Source: a bacterium (GTDB lineage: Bacteria; Bdellovibrionota_C; UBA2361; RFPC01). Taken from it: a DNA stretch of 49,681 bases. The notes under the pieces were generated by a model. It saw nothing but the letters and a program-made list of their open reading frames with translations. It had not been told where the DNA came from and searched no databases. The stretch lies in contig JAUIBK010000026.1 of assembly GCA_030428205.1 (NCBI GenBank), positions 1 to 49,681 on the forward strand. The letters run 5' to 3'. Below, one piece after another: positions 33,187 through 42,701 of the stretch (positions are counted from its first letter, which is position 1; each line of letters opens with the position of its first letter). Position numbers and translations under genes: made by a program.

Positions 33187-35605
33187 TCTGAAAGAATATA
33201 GAGAGCATCCAGATAGATTATCTGACCTTCTTCCTTGGGCGATGCTCATTGCTCCTGGCATAATTCTAAACAAAGATGGCTCGTTTCAAACTACGATTCG
33301 CTACCGAGGCCCTGATCTAGATTCTGCAACCGACGCAGAGCTTATCTCCATTAGTGCAAGGCTAAATAACGTTTTAAGGCGTCTTGGTAGCGGATGGGCC
33401 ATTTACTCCGAAGCTAAAAGAGTTCGCTCGGACAATTACCCAACCTCTCACTTTCCAGAGCCGATTAGTTTTCTAATCGATGAGGAAAGAAGGGTAATGT
33501 TCGAAGCGGAAACCCATTACGAGTCACTCTACTATCTTACTTTTGTGTATCTTCCGCCGAGTGATTCGACGAGTCGAATTGCTTCGACATTTCTTGAGAA
33601 TAAGCCATCAAAGGAGCTTCAATACTCAAACATTTTGGCTTCCTTTGGGGCTGAAGTGGGAAGGATCGTAAATCTCCTTCAAGGGATTTTTAACGAAACA
33701 GAGCATCTTTCTGACGAAGAGCTTCTAAGTTATCTGCACGCAACGGTTTCAGAGAAGTCTCACCCAATAGTTCATCCTGAGAATCCGGTTTACCTAGATT
33801 CTATCCTCGTTGATTCACCTCTTCTTCCTGGGTTTGAGCCAAGACTTGGTGAAACGCACCTTAAGGTAATAGGGGTAAAGAGTTTTCCTGGGAAATCACA
33901 ACCAGGACTTTTGGATCGACTGAACCGACTTTCAATCGAATACAGGTGGGTTACTCGTTTTATTTGCCTCGATAAAAATGAAGCTGAAGGAGAGATCAAT
34001 AGGTACAAGAAGCGCTGGTTTGCTAAGCGAAAGGGGATAGTGACGCTTCTAAAAGAGACCATTACTGGTGCCCAGAGTGTGATGGAGGACTCGGACGCCG
34101 TAAATAAGGCGATGGACGCTGATGCAGCGCAGCAGGAACTTCAAGAAGATTTGGTTTCTTACGGATACTTTACCAATGTCGTTGTCCTTTGGGACAAAGA
34201 TTTAGTAGCACTTAACAATAAGTCCCGTGAAGTAGAGAGGATTATTAATTCACTTGGCTTTGCAACGAAGCCAGAAGATATAAACGCGGTTGACGCCTGG
34301 CTTGGAAGTATTCCGGGGAATTGCCGAAACAATGTACGAAGGCCCCTTCTAAACACACTTAATCTCGCTCATCTAATGCCTCTAAGTGCTGTATGGGCCG
34401 GGCCGGAAAACGATGAGCACTTAGGTGGGCCACCTCTTTTTTATGCTCGTACCAACGGGAGCACTCAGTTTAGGTACGTCTCTCATGTTGGAGATGTCGG
34501 TCACTCACTAATAATCGGACCAACTGGTACCGGGAAATCTGTGCTGCTAAATCTTATTGAAGCTCAGTTTCTAAGATACAGTAACGCACAAGTCTACATT
34601 TTCGATAAGGGCGGAAGCTCAAGGACGCTAACAGCAGGGGTAGGTGGGGACTACTACGATCTCGGTGCCGATGATAGCGAGCTCTCCTTTCAGCCTTTAG
34701 CGAATGTTGATGAGTTGCCTGAGAGAAGATTTGCATCTGAGTGGTTAGTAGATATCCTCGTCCAAGAGAACGTTACGGTCACTCCTGCCGTTAAAGAAGA
34801 ACTTTGGACTGCTCTTAATTCACTAGCATCAGCACCGCTAAAAGAAAGAACAATTTTTGGTCTTACCGTACTTCTTCAAAATGAAGAGCTAAGACAAGCA
34901 CTTCTTCCGTTTACGATCTCAGGGGCTCACGGAGGGATGCTTGATAACACCCACGACAATCTAAGATACGGTTTTTGGCAATCGTTTGAAATGGAAGTCC
35001 TTATGGAGACACCGGCGGTTGTAATGCCGGTGCTTTCGTATCTATTCCATAGGCTTGAACGCCGCTTCACTGGAAAACCTACACTCCTTGTTATTGATGA
35101 GGCGTGGCTATTTCTTGATAACCCAGCGTTTGCAGCAAAGATTCGTGAGTGGCTTAAGGTTTTAAGAAAAGCCAATGTGATGGTTGTGTTCGCAACGCAG
35201 AGTCTTGCTGATGTTGACGGAAGTGTAATTGCGGCAACAATTAAGGAGGCCTGCTTTACAAAGATTTATCTACCTAACGCGACGGCGCTTAATGAGGACG
35301 CTTCAGCCTTCTATAGACGCTTTGGGTTAAACGAGCGCCAGATTCGAATTCTTGCTGAAGCAATACCGAAGCGAAATTACTACTACACGTCTCCTCTTGG
35401 AAATCGTCTCTTTGATCTTGGACTTGATGAACTAGCGCTTGCTTACTGCGGTGCAACAAGTAAAGAGGTTCAAACCCATGTAAAAGCGCTCCTAAAGAAC
35501 GCGACAACTCCCGAAGAATTCAATCGTAAGTACCTTAAGGCTCAAAACCTAACCTGGGCACTGGATTCACTTAGATCGATTTTAAATGAAAGGGAGGTTG
35601 CATGA
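33179..35605 (+). CDS. trbE: TrbE/VirB4 secretion ATPase
   Basis: 808 residues. An N-terminal CagE/TrbE domain is followed by the ATPase: Walker A IIGPTGTGKSV (about 446-455) and Walker B TLLVIDEAWLFLDN (about 637-650), then VVFATQSLADVDGS. This is the largest motor of the secretion channel. GAGG lies before the ATG, and the stop overlaps trbJ. Confidence 0.95.
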   Translation: MLNLKEYREHPDRLSDLLPWAMLIAPGIILNKDGSFQTTIRYRGPDLDSATDAELISISARLNNVLRRLGSGWAIYSEAKRVRSDNYPTSHFPEPISFLIDEERRVMFEAETHYESLYYLTFVYLPPSDSTSRIASTFLENKPSKELQYSNILASFGAEVGRIVNLLQGIFNETEHLSDEELLSYLHATVSEKSHPIVHPENPVYLDSILVDSPLLPGFEPRLGETHLKVIGVKSFPGKSQPGLLDRLNRLSIEYRWVTRFICLDKNEAEGEINRYKKRWFAKRKGIVTLLKETITGAQSVMEDSDAVNKAMDADAAQQELQEDLVSYGYFTNVVVLWDKDLVALNNKSREVERIINSLGFATKPEDINAVDAWLGSIPGNCRNNVRRPLLNTLNLAHLMPLSAVWAGPENDEHLGGPPLFYARTNGSTQFRYVSHVGDVGHSLIIGPTGTGKSVLLNLIEAQFLRYSNAQVYIFDKGGSSRTLTAGVGGDYYDLGADDSELSFQPLANVDELPERRFASEWLVDILVQENVTVTPAVKEELWTALNSLASAPLKERTIFGLTVLLQNEELRQALLPFTISGAHGGMLDNTHDNLRYGFWQSFEMEVLMETPAVVMPVLSYLFHRLERRFTGKPTLLVIDEAWLFLDNPAFAAKIREWLKVLRKANVMVVFATQSLADVDGSVIAATIKEACFTKIYLPNATALNEDASAFYRRFGLNERQIRILAEAIPKRNYYYTSPLGNRLFDLGLDELALAYCGATSKEVQTHVKALLKNATTPEEFNRKYLKAQNLTWALDSLRSILNEREVA

Positions 35606-36351
35606 TTAGCGTTAAAGGCACATTGAAGATTTTTTTAGTAGCAGCGCTTCTCATCGCACCACTTCGGGCACACGCAGGGGGAATCCCTGTTATTGATGTT
35701 TCTAATCTTGCTCAAAACATTCTTTCAGCCGTTAGAGCGCTTCAAAGTAATCTTAATGAAGCAAAAATGATTGTTAACCAAATAAAGCAACTTGAAAACG
35801 ATTTTAAGAACTTAACGGACTTAAACTTTTCAATCGGTAACGATTATTCAGCGCAGCTTCACGACCTTTTTTCTGAAATGGGAGCAGTTCAAGGTCTGAT
35901 GCAAGATCTCATAAGTCTCCAAAGCAAATTTGAACAACTCTACCCGGAGTTCAATACCAATCCTTCGGCAGTATCAAGCGCCACAATGAGCCAGGTGCTT
36001 AATGACGCTCTTAACGAGAGTCGCCAGATGATGCTTGGTGCGGCAAGAACAGGCGCTAAAGTTTTAGAAAACCTCCCTAAAACTGAATCCCAACTAGATG
36101 AGTTACTCGTTAAGTCAGAAAACGCGGTAGGAAATCTCTCAGCCGCTCAAGCGGGCAATCAGATCACAGCCACAATTTCATCGAACATCATGAACCTAAA
36201 CGCTCTTATGGCTAATTACGCGCAGGCTCATATGTCTCATCTTCAAAAGCTAAATACTGAGCAAGCAGCCGTTGAAAACCGTCTTCAGCACGTTCTTAGA
36301 GGAATAGATGACGCCCCTACGGCTGCAAAAGTTAACAGGAACCCATTTTAG
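35602..36351 (+). CDS. trbJ: TrbJ/VirB5-like protein
   Basis: 249 residues. Signal peptide (about 1-25, ending LRAHA-GG), then long helices with coiled-coil character (LQSNLNEAKMIVNQIKQLENDF), as in P-type TrbJ. It should be exported and act in pilus assembly or at the tip. GGAGG supports the start, and it overlaps trbE as ATGA. Confidence 0.9.
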   Translation: MISVKGTLKIFLVAALLIAPLRAHAGGIPVIDVSNLAQNILSAVRALQSNLNEAKMIVNQIKQLENDFKNLTDLNFSIGNDYSAQLHDLFSEMGAVQGLMQDLISLQSKFEQLYPEFNTNPSAVSSATMSQVLNDALNESRQMMLGAARTGAKVLENLPKTESQLDELLVKSENAVGNLSAAQAGNQITATISSNIMNLNALMANYAQAHMSHLQKLNTEQAAVENRLQHVLRGIDDAPTAAKVNRNPF

Positions 36352-36365
36352 AAAGGAGAAGTACG

Positions 36366-37847
36366 ATGGGTCCTGATACCGGAATAATGAATACAGTGCT
36401 TCAAACCTTCCTTAGCAAGATTGCTATAGGCGTTGGGGTTGTTGGAGCTGATGCTCGCGGGCTGCTTGGAATACTTGCCACAATGGAGCTTATCCTAGTG
36501 GCTCTTTGGTGGGCCTATTCTGGAAACGAAGCCCTGTCACGTCTTTTAAGAAAGGTGCTTACGATCTTTTTCTTTATCTGGGTGATTGATAACTACAGCT
36601 TCATTCTTACCTGGGTAACAGACGGGTTTGTTTTTACAGGGGAAAAGGCAGCAGGGGGTGCAGCAGTAGATATAAACGATCCATCTGGAATCTTATGGGC
36701 AGGACTTCAAGTTGCAAAGCCAATTTTAGAACACGCGAAGGCTCAAGCGAGCTTTTTTGGAAGCTTTTTTGACGGTCTGGTTAGTTTACTCAGTGCTTTC
36801 ATAATTTGCTTCGCTTACTTCATTCTTGCCTTTCAGATCTTTCTCACTCGAATCGAGTTTGCGCTTATCTCTACCTTGGGTCTTATTCTGGTTCCTTTTG
36901 GGGTCTTTAAGTACACGTCATTCATGGCAGAGAAGGTTTTTGGGGCAGTAATCTCCTTTGGAGTAAAGCTCATGGTTTTAGCGTTTGTTGTTTCGGTGGG
37001 GTTTCCTCTAATGCAAACCTTATCACTCCCATCTGATCCCTCATGGGTAGAGATGTTAAGCGTGATGTTTGGAAGTCTCGCTATGGCACTCCTTTCTATT
37101 CACGCTCCCGGTGTTGCTTCAGGACTTCTAAATGGTGGCCCGAGCCTTACCGCAGGGTCCGCGGCCGGAGCAGGCGTAGCTGTTGCAGCCGGTGGTGCAG
37201 GAACACTTCTTGGTGGATACGCGGCTGCAAAAATAGGAACTGGGGCTGTGGGTACGGGAGTGGCGGCAACACATGCAGCGACTTCGGGCTTAGGTGGAGT
37301 TCATGGCTTAGTAGATGCTGGAAGACAAGCTGCGAGTAATGGATCGGGACCATCTGCTGCAATAGGAAAGTATAGCAAAGTTGCCGGTGCTACATCTGGA
37401 ACAGTTGGAGCTGTATTTCGAGGTGCGGCGAAGGCAGGAATCGCTAGTCCAGTAACAACCATGAAAGAGAATTTAGCGGATTCTTATAAGCAAGGCCGAG
37501 CCAGGGTAGGAAATTATATCTCAACTCCAAACCAAACAGAAAATACCAAAAAGGCTTCCGAAGGAACTGAGAAAAGACAGCCCTCAAGTGAAAAAGGAGA
37601 AGGCTCCAATAGAAATTCAGGCGCTAAGCAAAAGAGAACCGAAGAGTTTGATGCAGAAGAGGGCAGGGGAGAAAGAGGTAGTTCCAAGGGTCGTTCCGGC
37701 TCTAAGGGAGGAAACACTTCGAATAGAAGTGGAGGCAACCCGTTTTCTCGAACGGCTTACGCCGCACAAACAGCAGCTAGTGGAGTTCATAGCTCGCAAC
37801 CCGCAGCAGGAACACAAGTAAAAGTAAGGGATGAAAGAGATGACTAA
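36366..37847 (+). CDS. trbL: TrbL/VirB6 polytopic channel protein
   Basis: 493 residues. Six or so membrane helices occupy the first ~260 residues (for example FFFIWVIDNYSFILTWV, LSAFIICFAYFILAF). The C-terminal ~230 residues are Gly/Ala-rich and then charged and low-complexity (EKRQPSSEKGEGSNRNSG), as in TrbL. AAGGAG before the ATG. Overlaps trbF by 17 bp. Confidence 0.92.
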   Translation: MGPDTGIMNTVLQTFLSKIAIGVGVVGADARGLLGILATMELILVALWWAYSGNEALSRLLRKVLTIFFFIWVIDNYSFILTWVTDGFVFTGEKAAGGAAVDINDPSGILWAGLQVAKPILEHAKAQASFFGSFFDGLVSLLSAFIICFAYFILAFQIFLTRIEFALISTLGLILVPFGVFKYTSFMAEKVFGAVISFGVKLMVLAFVVSVGFPLMQTLSLPSDPSWVEMLSVMFGSLAMALLSIHAPGVASGLLNGGPSLTAGSAAGAGVAVAAGGAGTLLGGYAAAKIGTGAVGTGVAATHAATSGLGGVHGLVDAGRQAASNGSGPSAAIGKYSKVAGATSGTVGAVFRGAAKAGIASPVTTMKENLADSYKQGRARVGNYISTPNQTENTKKASEGTEKRQPSSEKGEGSNRNSGAKQKRTEEFDAEEGRGERGSSKGRSGSKGGNTSNRSGGNPFSRTAYAAQTAASGVHSSQPAAGTQVKVRDERDD

Positions 37848-38544
37848 AGAATTTACGCTACCACCAGAGTCAAAAAAACCACCTCACCCGGTTGAAACCC
37901 CTTACTTAAGGGGAGCCAAGGAGTGGGATGATCGAATTGGATCAGCAAGAGTTCAGGCAAAAAACTGGAGAGTTGCGTTTTTTGGCTCGTCTCTCCTGTC
38001 TCTACTTCTTATATCAGGAAACCTATATCAGCTAACTCAACAGAAGTTAGTCCCTCTTGTAATCACTTTGAACAAGGAAAGCGGTCGGCCTGATGTTATG
38101 GGGCGTCTAGATAACACTCATTACAAGCCAGAGCTTCAAGAGATTAAGTTCTTTATCAATCAATTTATTCAAAAGGTTCGCTCTGTCCCTGATGATCCGG
38201 TGCTTATTAAAAAGAACTGGCTTGATGCGTATGCGTTTTTAAGAAGGGGGGCAGCGACCGCGCTAAATGAGCTTACCAACACAGATGAAGATAGTCCGCT
38301 AAAGAAAATAGGGCAGCAAACAGTTACTTTTAAGATCATTTCAGTAGTCCAAGTAACAGGAACCGAAAGCTACCAGGCAAGATGGCGAGAGAAGATCTTC
38401 GATAGAAATGGAGCCCTTTTAGATGATTACACGATGACAGGGGTGTTTACCGTTGAGTTTGAAACTCCAAGCGATGAAAAAACGCTCTACGTAAATCCTC
38501 TAGGGATATTCATAAAAAGTTTTCAATGGAATAGAGAATTATGA
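37831..38544 (+). CDS. trbF: TrbF/VirB8-like inner-membrane protein
   Basis: 237 residues. TPYLRGAKEWDDRIGSARVQAKNWR is a typical TrbF start, followed by one membrane helix (about 48-66) and a periplasmic VirB8-like domain (RARWREKIFDRNG, FTVEFETPSDEKTLYVNPLGIFI). Overlaps trbG as ATGA. Confidence 0.93.
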   Translation: MKEMTKEFTLPPESKKPPHPVETPYLRGAKEWDDRIGSARVQAKNWRVAFFGSSLLSLLLISGNLYQLTQQKLVPLVITLNKESGRPDVMGRLDNTHYKPELQEIKFFINQFIQKVRSVPDDPVLIKKNWLDAYAFLRRGAATALNELTNTDEDSPLKKIGQQTVTFKIISVVQVTGTESYQARWREKIFDRNGALLDDYTMTGVFTVEFETPSDEKTLYVNPLGIFIKSFQWNREL

Positions 38545-39602
38545 AAACGAAATTAATTTGTGCATGGGTAGTAGTGCTTTTTGGAGTTAACCAAGCAGTA
38601 GCGCAAGAAGTTTTACCTCCAGAGATTTCAGCCGAAAAAGAGCACTATGATTCCCTTGTTAACTCAATGGAAGCGGGAGAAGAGAAAGCTCGCCTTGAAT
38701 TTGCAAATATGACTTCTTCCGGGGAGAGCTCCTCCGAAGCGGTAACATCTCAAAACGAAATATCGCAATATCCAACATTCTATAAAAAACGGCCAAGAAC
38801 AAGTGATGAGCAACTAATAGAGCTTCTTGATGAAGTCCAAACACTAAAGGCTAAGGTAGTTAGTACAAAGCAAGCGGCTGTCTCAACTGAAAGACTTCCA
38901 TCTAGGAAAACGGTAGGCACAAAAACCTATTTCAATTACCAAGATGGAAAAATTTATGAAGTTCACGCTGGAGTTGACCGGGTAACCGATATTGAGCTTC
39001 AAAGTGATGAGACATTAACAAACGCGCCGCTTTCTGGAGACACAGTAAGGTGGAAAATAGGTGTGGTAAGTAGTGGTAAAGGGGTAAGCGCCAAAACGCA
39101 CCTGATCCTCAAGCCTCTCGAAGACGGAATAGAGACTAATATTCTCATTCCTACAACTAAGCGCGTCTATCATCTTCGCGCTGTCTCAGGGGATTGGTAC
39201 ATGCCAAGCGTTGCTTGGAATTACCCCGAAGAGCAGGCAAGAGAAGTGGCCGAGTATCTACGGAAACAAAAAGAGCTTGAGCCAGTTGGGTTAGCGCCAG
39301 AGGAGCTATCTTTTAACTATCGTATTGAAGGAGGCGACTATAGCTGGAGTCCTCTTCGGGTCTTTGATGATGGGCAAAAAACCTACTTCCAGATGCCAGA
39401 AGAGATGAGTGTAACTGAGGCACCGGTCCTTTTCGTAATTGATGATCACGATGAACCGATGCTCGTTAATTATCGAGTGAAAGGGGCTTACTACATCCTT
39501 GATAGATTAATTGAGCGAGCCCAGATGAGAGTTGGAAAGAAGGGGATCGTTACAATTTACAGCAGTAAATATAAGAGATCACTTTGGGAGAGGTTATTCT
39601 AA
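38541..39602 (+). CDS. trbG: TrbG/VirB9-like outer-membrane core-complex protein
   Basis: 353 residues. Signal peptide (about 1-21), a charged linker, then the VirB9 C-terminal beta-domain (LSFNYRIEGGDYSWSPLRVFDDGQ...TIYSSKYKRS). Its stop is directly followed by the GTG of trbI. It should partner TrbI and a lipoprotein in the outer-membrane core. Confidence 0.92.
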   Translation: MKTKLICAWVVVLFGVNQAVAQEVLPPEISAEKEHYDSLVNSMEAGEEKARLEFANMTSSGESSSEAVTSQNEISQYPTFYKKRPRTSDEQLIELLDEVQTLKAKVVSTKQAAVSTERLPSRKTVGTKTYFNYQDGKIYEVHAGVDRVTDIELQSDETLTNAPLSGDTVRWKIGVVSSGKGVSAKTHLILKPLEDGIETNILIPTTKRVYHLRAVSGDWYMPSVAWNYPEEQAREVAEYLRKQKELEPVGLAPEELSFNYRIEGGDYSWSPLRVFDDGQKTYFQMPEEMSVTEAPVLFVIDDHDEPMLVNYRVKGAYYILDRLIERAQMRVGKKGIVTIYSSKYKRSLWERLF

Positions 39603-40820
39603 GTGGAAGAAGAACAAACACATTTTGAACCGAAGGGAAATGCCAAGGGCCTCCCCCTACATTCAGATGCTCCAAGGAAGCAGCTTGGGCTAGATAAGCG
39701 CGCCATTTTAGTCCTTAGTTGTGGTCTAGCGATAGTTATCGGGCTTCTCTTTTTAGGAGCGCTTTCTCCGAAAACAAAAGAGGATGCGTACAAAGCAAAT
39801 AACAGGTGGAACCCACATCCAAGTGAGGCGGTTCAGGGGCTTCCGAGCGACTATGACGAGCGGCAAAGACTTAGGCAGCAAGAAAAGCGTAAAAGAAAGT
39901 TCGAACAAAAGCTAAAAGTGGAAGCAAGGCCACTTGAAAAGCGCCTTACCCCTGAAGAAAAGATTCTTCAGGAGTACGAAATATCTCGTCTTAAGGATGC
40001 AATCAGAGCAAGAGAATCTGATTTAGAGTTTAGAGGCTTGAATCAAAAAATTGACGGTTCGGGCTATGGTGTGAGGGCGTCTCTGGGAGAGATAAACTCA
40101 AGCGATCGGTATGATGCTCCAGGTTCAGGAGCTTTAGCTTTTAATCCGAGAGATGATGATAACAGGCAGGATGAAAAGGGTGGATTTCTTAATGAGCGGA
40201 GACTTGAAGCAACTCACCTCTCATCAAACCTCATTCCACCCGCGTCAAAATACGAACTTATGGCAGGCACAGTTATTCCAGGCTTGATGTTAACTGGAAT
40301 AAATAGCGACCTTCCAGGCCACATTGTGGGCCAAGTTTCTCAGAATACTTATGACACCGTTACGGGCCGCCATCTTCTTCTTCCGCAAGGTGCAAAAGTA
40401 GTTGGGCTTTACGACAGCAAAATAACTTACGGCCAGGAACGGGTTTTGGTCGTATGGAATAGAATTATTCTTCCAAACGGAAAATCAATCTCCCTTGAAG
40501 GTATGCCAGGTATGGATCTTTCTGGGTACGCGGGGATGAAAGATAAGGTAAACAATCACTATCTAAAGCTCCTTTCAGGAGTAGTGCTCGGGTCAGTTCT
40601 TGGAGCCGGTGCTCAGGTTGCTTACGGGGATTACCAGAACGTCAATCCCGATTTTGGCCAGTTAGCTCTTCAGGGAGCAGCTCAAAACATCAATCAAGCT
40701 GGACAAAAGATAACGCAGAAGAATTTAAACATTCAGCCAACGCTTGAGATTCGCCCAGGGCTTAGGTTCAACATCTTTGCAACGAAGGACATCACTTTAG
40801 AACCATACGGAGAGGATTAA
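39603..40820 (+). CDS. trbI: TrbI/VirB10 scaffold protein
   Basis: 405 residues from a GTG at 39603. A short cytoplasmic part is followed by one membrane helix (about 34-52), a charged linker with a coiled coil, and the conserved VirB10/TrbI domain (YELMAGTVIPGLMLTGINSDLPGHIVGQVSQNTYDT...). It spans from inner to outer membrane in known systems. Last gene of the trb operon before promoter-like copy 5. Confidence 0.94.
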   Translation: MEEEQTHFEPKGNAKGLPLHSDAPRKQLGLDKRAILVLSCGLAIVIGLLFLGALSPKTKEDAYKANNRWNPHPSEAVQGLPSDYDERQRLRQQEKRKRKFEQKLKVEARPLEKRLTPEEKILQEYEISRLKDAIRARESDLEFRGLNQKIDGSGYGVRASLGEINSSDRYDAPGSGALAFNPRDDDNRQDEKGGFLNERRLEATHLSSNLIPPASKYELMAGTVIPGLMLTGINSDLPGHIVGQVSQNTYDTVTGRHLLLPQGAKVVGLYDSKITYGQERVLVVWNRIILPNGKSISLEGMPGMDLSGYAGMKDKVNNHYLKLLSGVVLGSVLGAGAQVAYGDYQNVNPDFGQLALQGAAQNINQAGQKITQKNLNIQPTLEIRPGLRFNIFATKDITLEPYGED

Positions 40821-40843
40821 TTAACGTGTTTTTTGAGATAAGA

Positions 40844-40871
40844 GGAAACTTTCTCGAAAAATGCACGATTA
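40844..40871 (+). promoter_or_regulatory. GGAAAC-N16-CGATTA element, copy 5
   Basis: GGAAAC 40844-40849, CGATTA 40866-40871, only 20 bp before the ssb start, so the leader would be very short. Confidence 0.8.
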
Positions 40872-40890
40872 AATAAGTAGAGAGGAAGTT

Positions 40891-41334
40891 ATGAGCAACT
40901 CAAAATCGATTAACAAAGTAATTTTGGTTGGGCGTCTCGGTGGCGATCCGAAGCTTCACCATATGCGACAAAAAAGGCCTCTTTGCACCTTTGATATCGC
41001 AACTCAAGGGCTCAAGGTTACAGATACAGCTTGGCACTCAGTAGTTGTATACGGAAAACTGGCTGAGCAGTGTCATACTGAGCTTAGAAAAGGCTCACTT
41101 GTCTATCTTGAAGGCACTCTACAGGGAAGAGTCTGGCAGGATAGAGCGAGAGTCAAACACAAGACCTATTCGGTTTACCCAAAGCTTGTTCAAGCACTCG
41201 AATCAAAGCGAGGGTATGAGAGGGTAGAAGACTCAGCGGCTGCTGCCCCAACTGAGGACGCAAACGGTCTAGACGATCCAGGTGCCGGGTACTTTGATGA
41301 CCTAGATGAGTCAGAGATGAGTACAGATGGATGA
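40891..41334 (+). CDS. ssb: Single-stranded DNA-binding protein
   Basis: 147 residues. An OB-fold beginning INKVILVGRLGGDPKLHHM and continuing WHSVVVYGKLAEQCHTELRKGSLVYLEG identifies SSB. The tail is acidic (DDLDESEMSTDG) but lacks the usual terminal DDDIPF-type peptide that recruits host repair proteins. Carried within the transfer region under its own promoter-like copy, it probably coats strands during or after transfer. Confidence 0.92.
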   Translation: MSNSKSINKVILVGRLGGDPKLHHMRQKRPLCTFDIATQGLKVTDTAWHSVVVYGKLAEQCHTELRKGSLVYLEGTLQGRVWQDRARVKHKTYSVYPKLVQALESKRGYERVEDSAAAAPTEDANGLDDPGAGYFDDLDESEMSTDG

Positions 41335-41361
41335 TTCACGGATTTAAAAGGAGGTTTTCTC

Positions 41362-41727
41362 TTGTGCGCTCATCATCTAGCCGACCAAGGTTATCGTTTT
41401 GTGGTTATAAATGTTCCGAAAGAAACGTACTCGCTTATGGAAGAGTTTCTAAGCGGATATAAGTTTTCGAGACAAACTTTCTACAAGCACTTTCTTTTAG
41501 ATTTTATGGTTCGGGTTAATCCAAGGATGCCAATAAACGCGACGTACACGGGGAAAGACGGTCATAAGCTACGAATGTGGATTGAGCCTTTTGTCTACGA
41601 GATGGTCGAAAAAAAGGCAAACGGAGTGAGCATAAGAGCTTACTGCTATACAGCTCTCATTCACTTTCTTACCAAGTGGCAACTTGAGAAAGCTCGGAAG
41701 AAAGAGGCGAGGAGAAAAACCAGATGA
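41362..41727 (+). CDS. Unknown protein, TTG start
   Basis: 121 residues, not recognised. The start is a TTG at 41362 preceded by AAGGAGG at a 7-nt spacing, strong evidence for this unusual initiator. The protein is helical and rich in aromatics (FSRQTFYKHFLLDFMVRV, SIRAYCYTALIHFLTKWQ) with a basic tail. It lies between ssb and a lipoprotein gene whose ATG overlaps its stop. Confidence 0.7.
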   Translation: MCAHHLADQGYRFVVINVPKETYSLMEEFLSGYKFSRQTFYKHFLLDFMVRVNPRMPINATYTGKDGHKLRMWIEPFVYEMVEKKANGVSIRAYCYTALIHFLTKWQLEKARKKEARRKTR

Positions 41728-42116
41728 AATGGTTATTTTTGATTATAGCTATATCTTTAAGCGCCTGTTCAACTTCAAAGCTTAATCTTTATAGCCCTAC
41801 ACTTGGGGCATACAATTTTAATTACAACGTGGAAGCCCCCAGTAAGACAGGTGTTATCCAAGCCTTCGATGACGGAAAAGACACTTACTTGAAAGTCTAT
41901 AGGCCAAATAGACGGATCGAGGGCCTTACCTTTATCGAAGAGGGTTCAAAAAAGCGCCTCGAAGTAGCTCCTGTTAAGAGAAACCTTTTTCAAATTTCCG
42001 GCCTTTATGACGCGATTACGGTGAATAGTGGCGGGATGAGATCGTACATAACCCGACTGAGACCGGAAATAGAGGAGGGGAGTCGTTGCGAATCAAGTCA
42101 AGGCTGCCGATCGTAA
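41724..42116 (+). CDS. Lipoprotein with a VirB9-C-terminal-like segment
   Basis: 130 residues. The signal peptide ends in the lipobox LSAC (Cys15). The following GVIQAFDDGKDTYLKVY...FQISGLYDAITVNSGG resembles the corresponding stretch of TrbG (SPLRVFDDGQKTYFQM...), which points to a beta-sandwich of VirB9-C-terminal type on an outer-membrane lipid anchor. It may take the place of the VirB7/TrbH lipoprotein in the core complex. The resemblance was judged by eye only. Confidence 0.7.
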   Translation: MKWLFLIIAISLSACSTSKLNLYSPTLGAYNFNYNVEAPSKTGVIQAFDDGKDTYLKVYRPNRRIEGLTFIEEGSKKRLEVAPVKRNLFQISGLYDAITVNSGGMRSYITRLRPEIEEGSRCESSQGCRS

Positions 42117-42601
42117 TCGGCTTTTTAGCGCTTACGTTAATCTTTAGCTCAACAATTTGGGTGACGTGGTTACCTTTTAGGTTTGTAAAAAACTACAGTG
42201 TGAGCGAAAAGCCAGGGCTTTATATTGTAAATCACCAAAAAACTCTTAAGAAAGGTGACTTGGTTCTAGTGTCCTTCCCGAAGGCTGCAAAGATCATAGC
42301 TAAAGAACGCGCCTGGCTCCGTGAAGATATTCCTCTTCTTAAAAGAATTGCAGGTGTAGAAAGCGATCTTATTTGCCACAGAAACGGCAAGCTAACGATA
42401 AACGGAGTAGAAACCGCCACTATACTTACGAAAGACAGAATGGGTGAGGAAATTCGGGGGGTGAAAGGGTGTTACACAATTGAGCCCGGCTATTTTTTGC
42501 CGGTAAACACGCACAGCCCCTTTTCATTCGATGGCAGATATTTTGGTCCTATCTCTTATGATTTCATCCTTGGAGCAGCTAGTCCACTTTGGATCTTTTA
42601 G
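42086..42601 (+). CDS. traF: TraF-type S26 peptidase (pilin maturation)
   Basis: 171 residues from a TTG at 42086, supported by GGAGGGG 5 nt ahead. An N-terminal membrane helix (about 8-28) precedes the S26 catalytic Ser40 (SVSEKPGLY) and Lys86 (PLLKRIAGVE). In RP4, TraF removes the TrbC C-terminal tail and cyclises the pilin; the same role is likely here. Overlaps the lipoprotein gene by 31 bp. Confidence 0.9.
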   Translation: MRIKSRLPIVIGFLALTLIFSSTIWVTWLPFRFVKNYSVSEKPGLYIVNHQKTLKKGDLVLVSFPKAAKIIAKERAWLREDIPLLKRIAGVESDLICHRNGKLTINGVETATILTKDRMGEEIRGVKGCYTIEPGYFLPVNTHSPFSFDGRYFGPISYDFILGAASPLWIF

Positions 42602-42633
42602 TGTCCGTTAATCTAAAAGATTAAAACATTTGA

Positions 42634-42661
42634 GGAAACTTTTAGAAAAAATCCGCGATTA
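42634..42661 (+). promoter_or_regulatory. GGAAAC-N16-CGATTA element, copy 6
   Basis: GGAAAC 42634-42639, CGATTA 42656-42661, 40 bp before the secreted protein gene at 42702. Confidence 0.8.
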
Positions 42662-42701
42662 AATTAGTAGAAGCAGAAAATTTATTGACGGAGCTTTTAC
42701 T

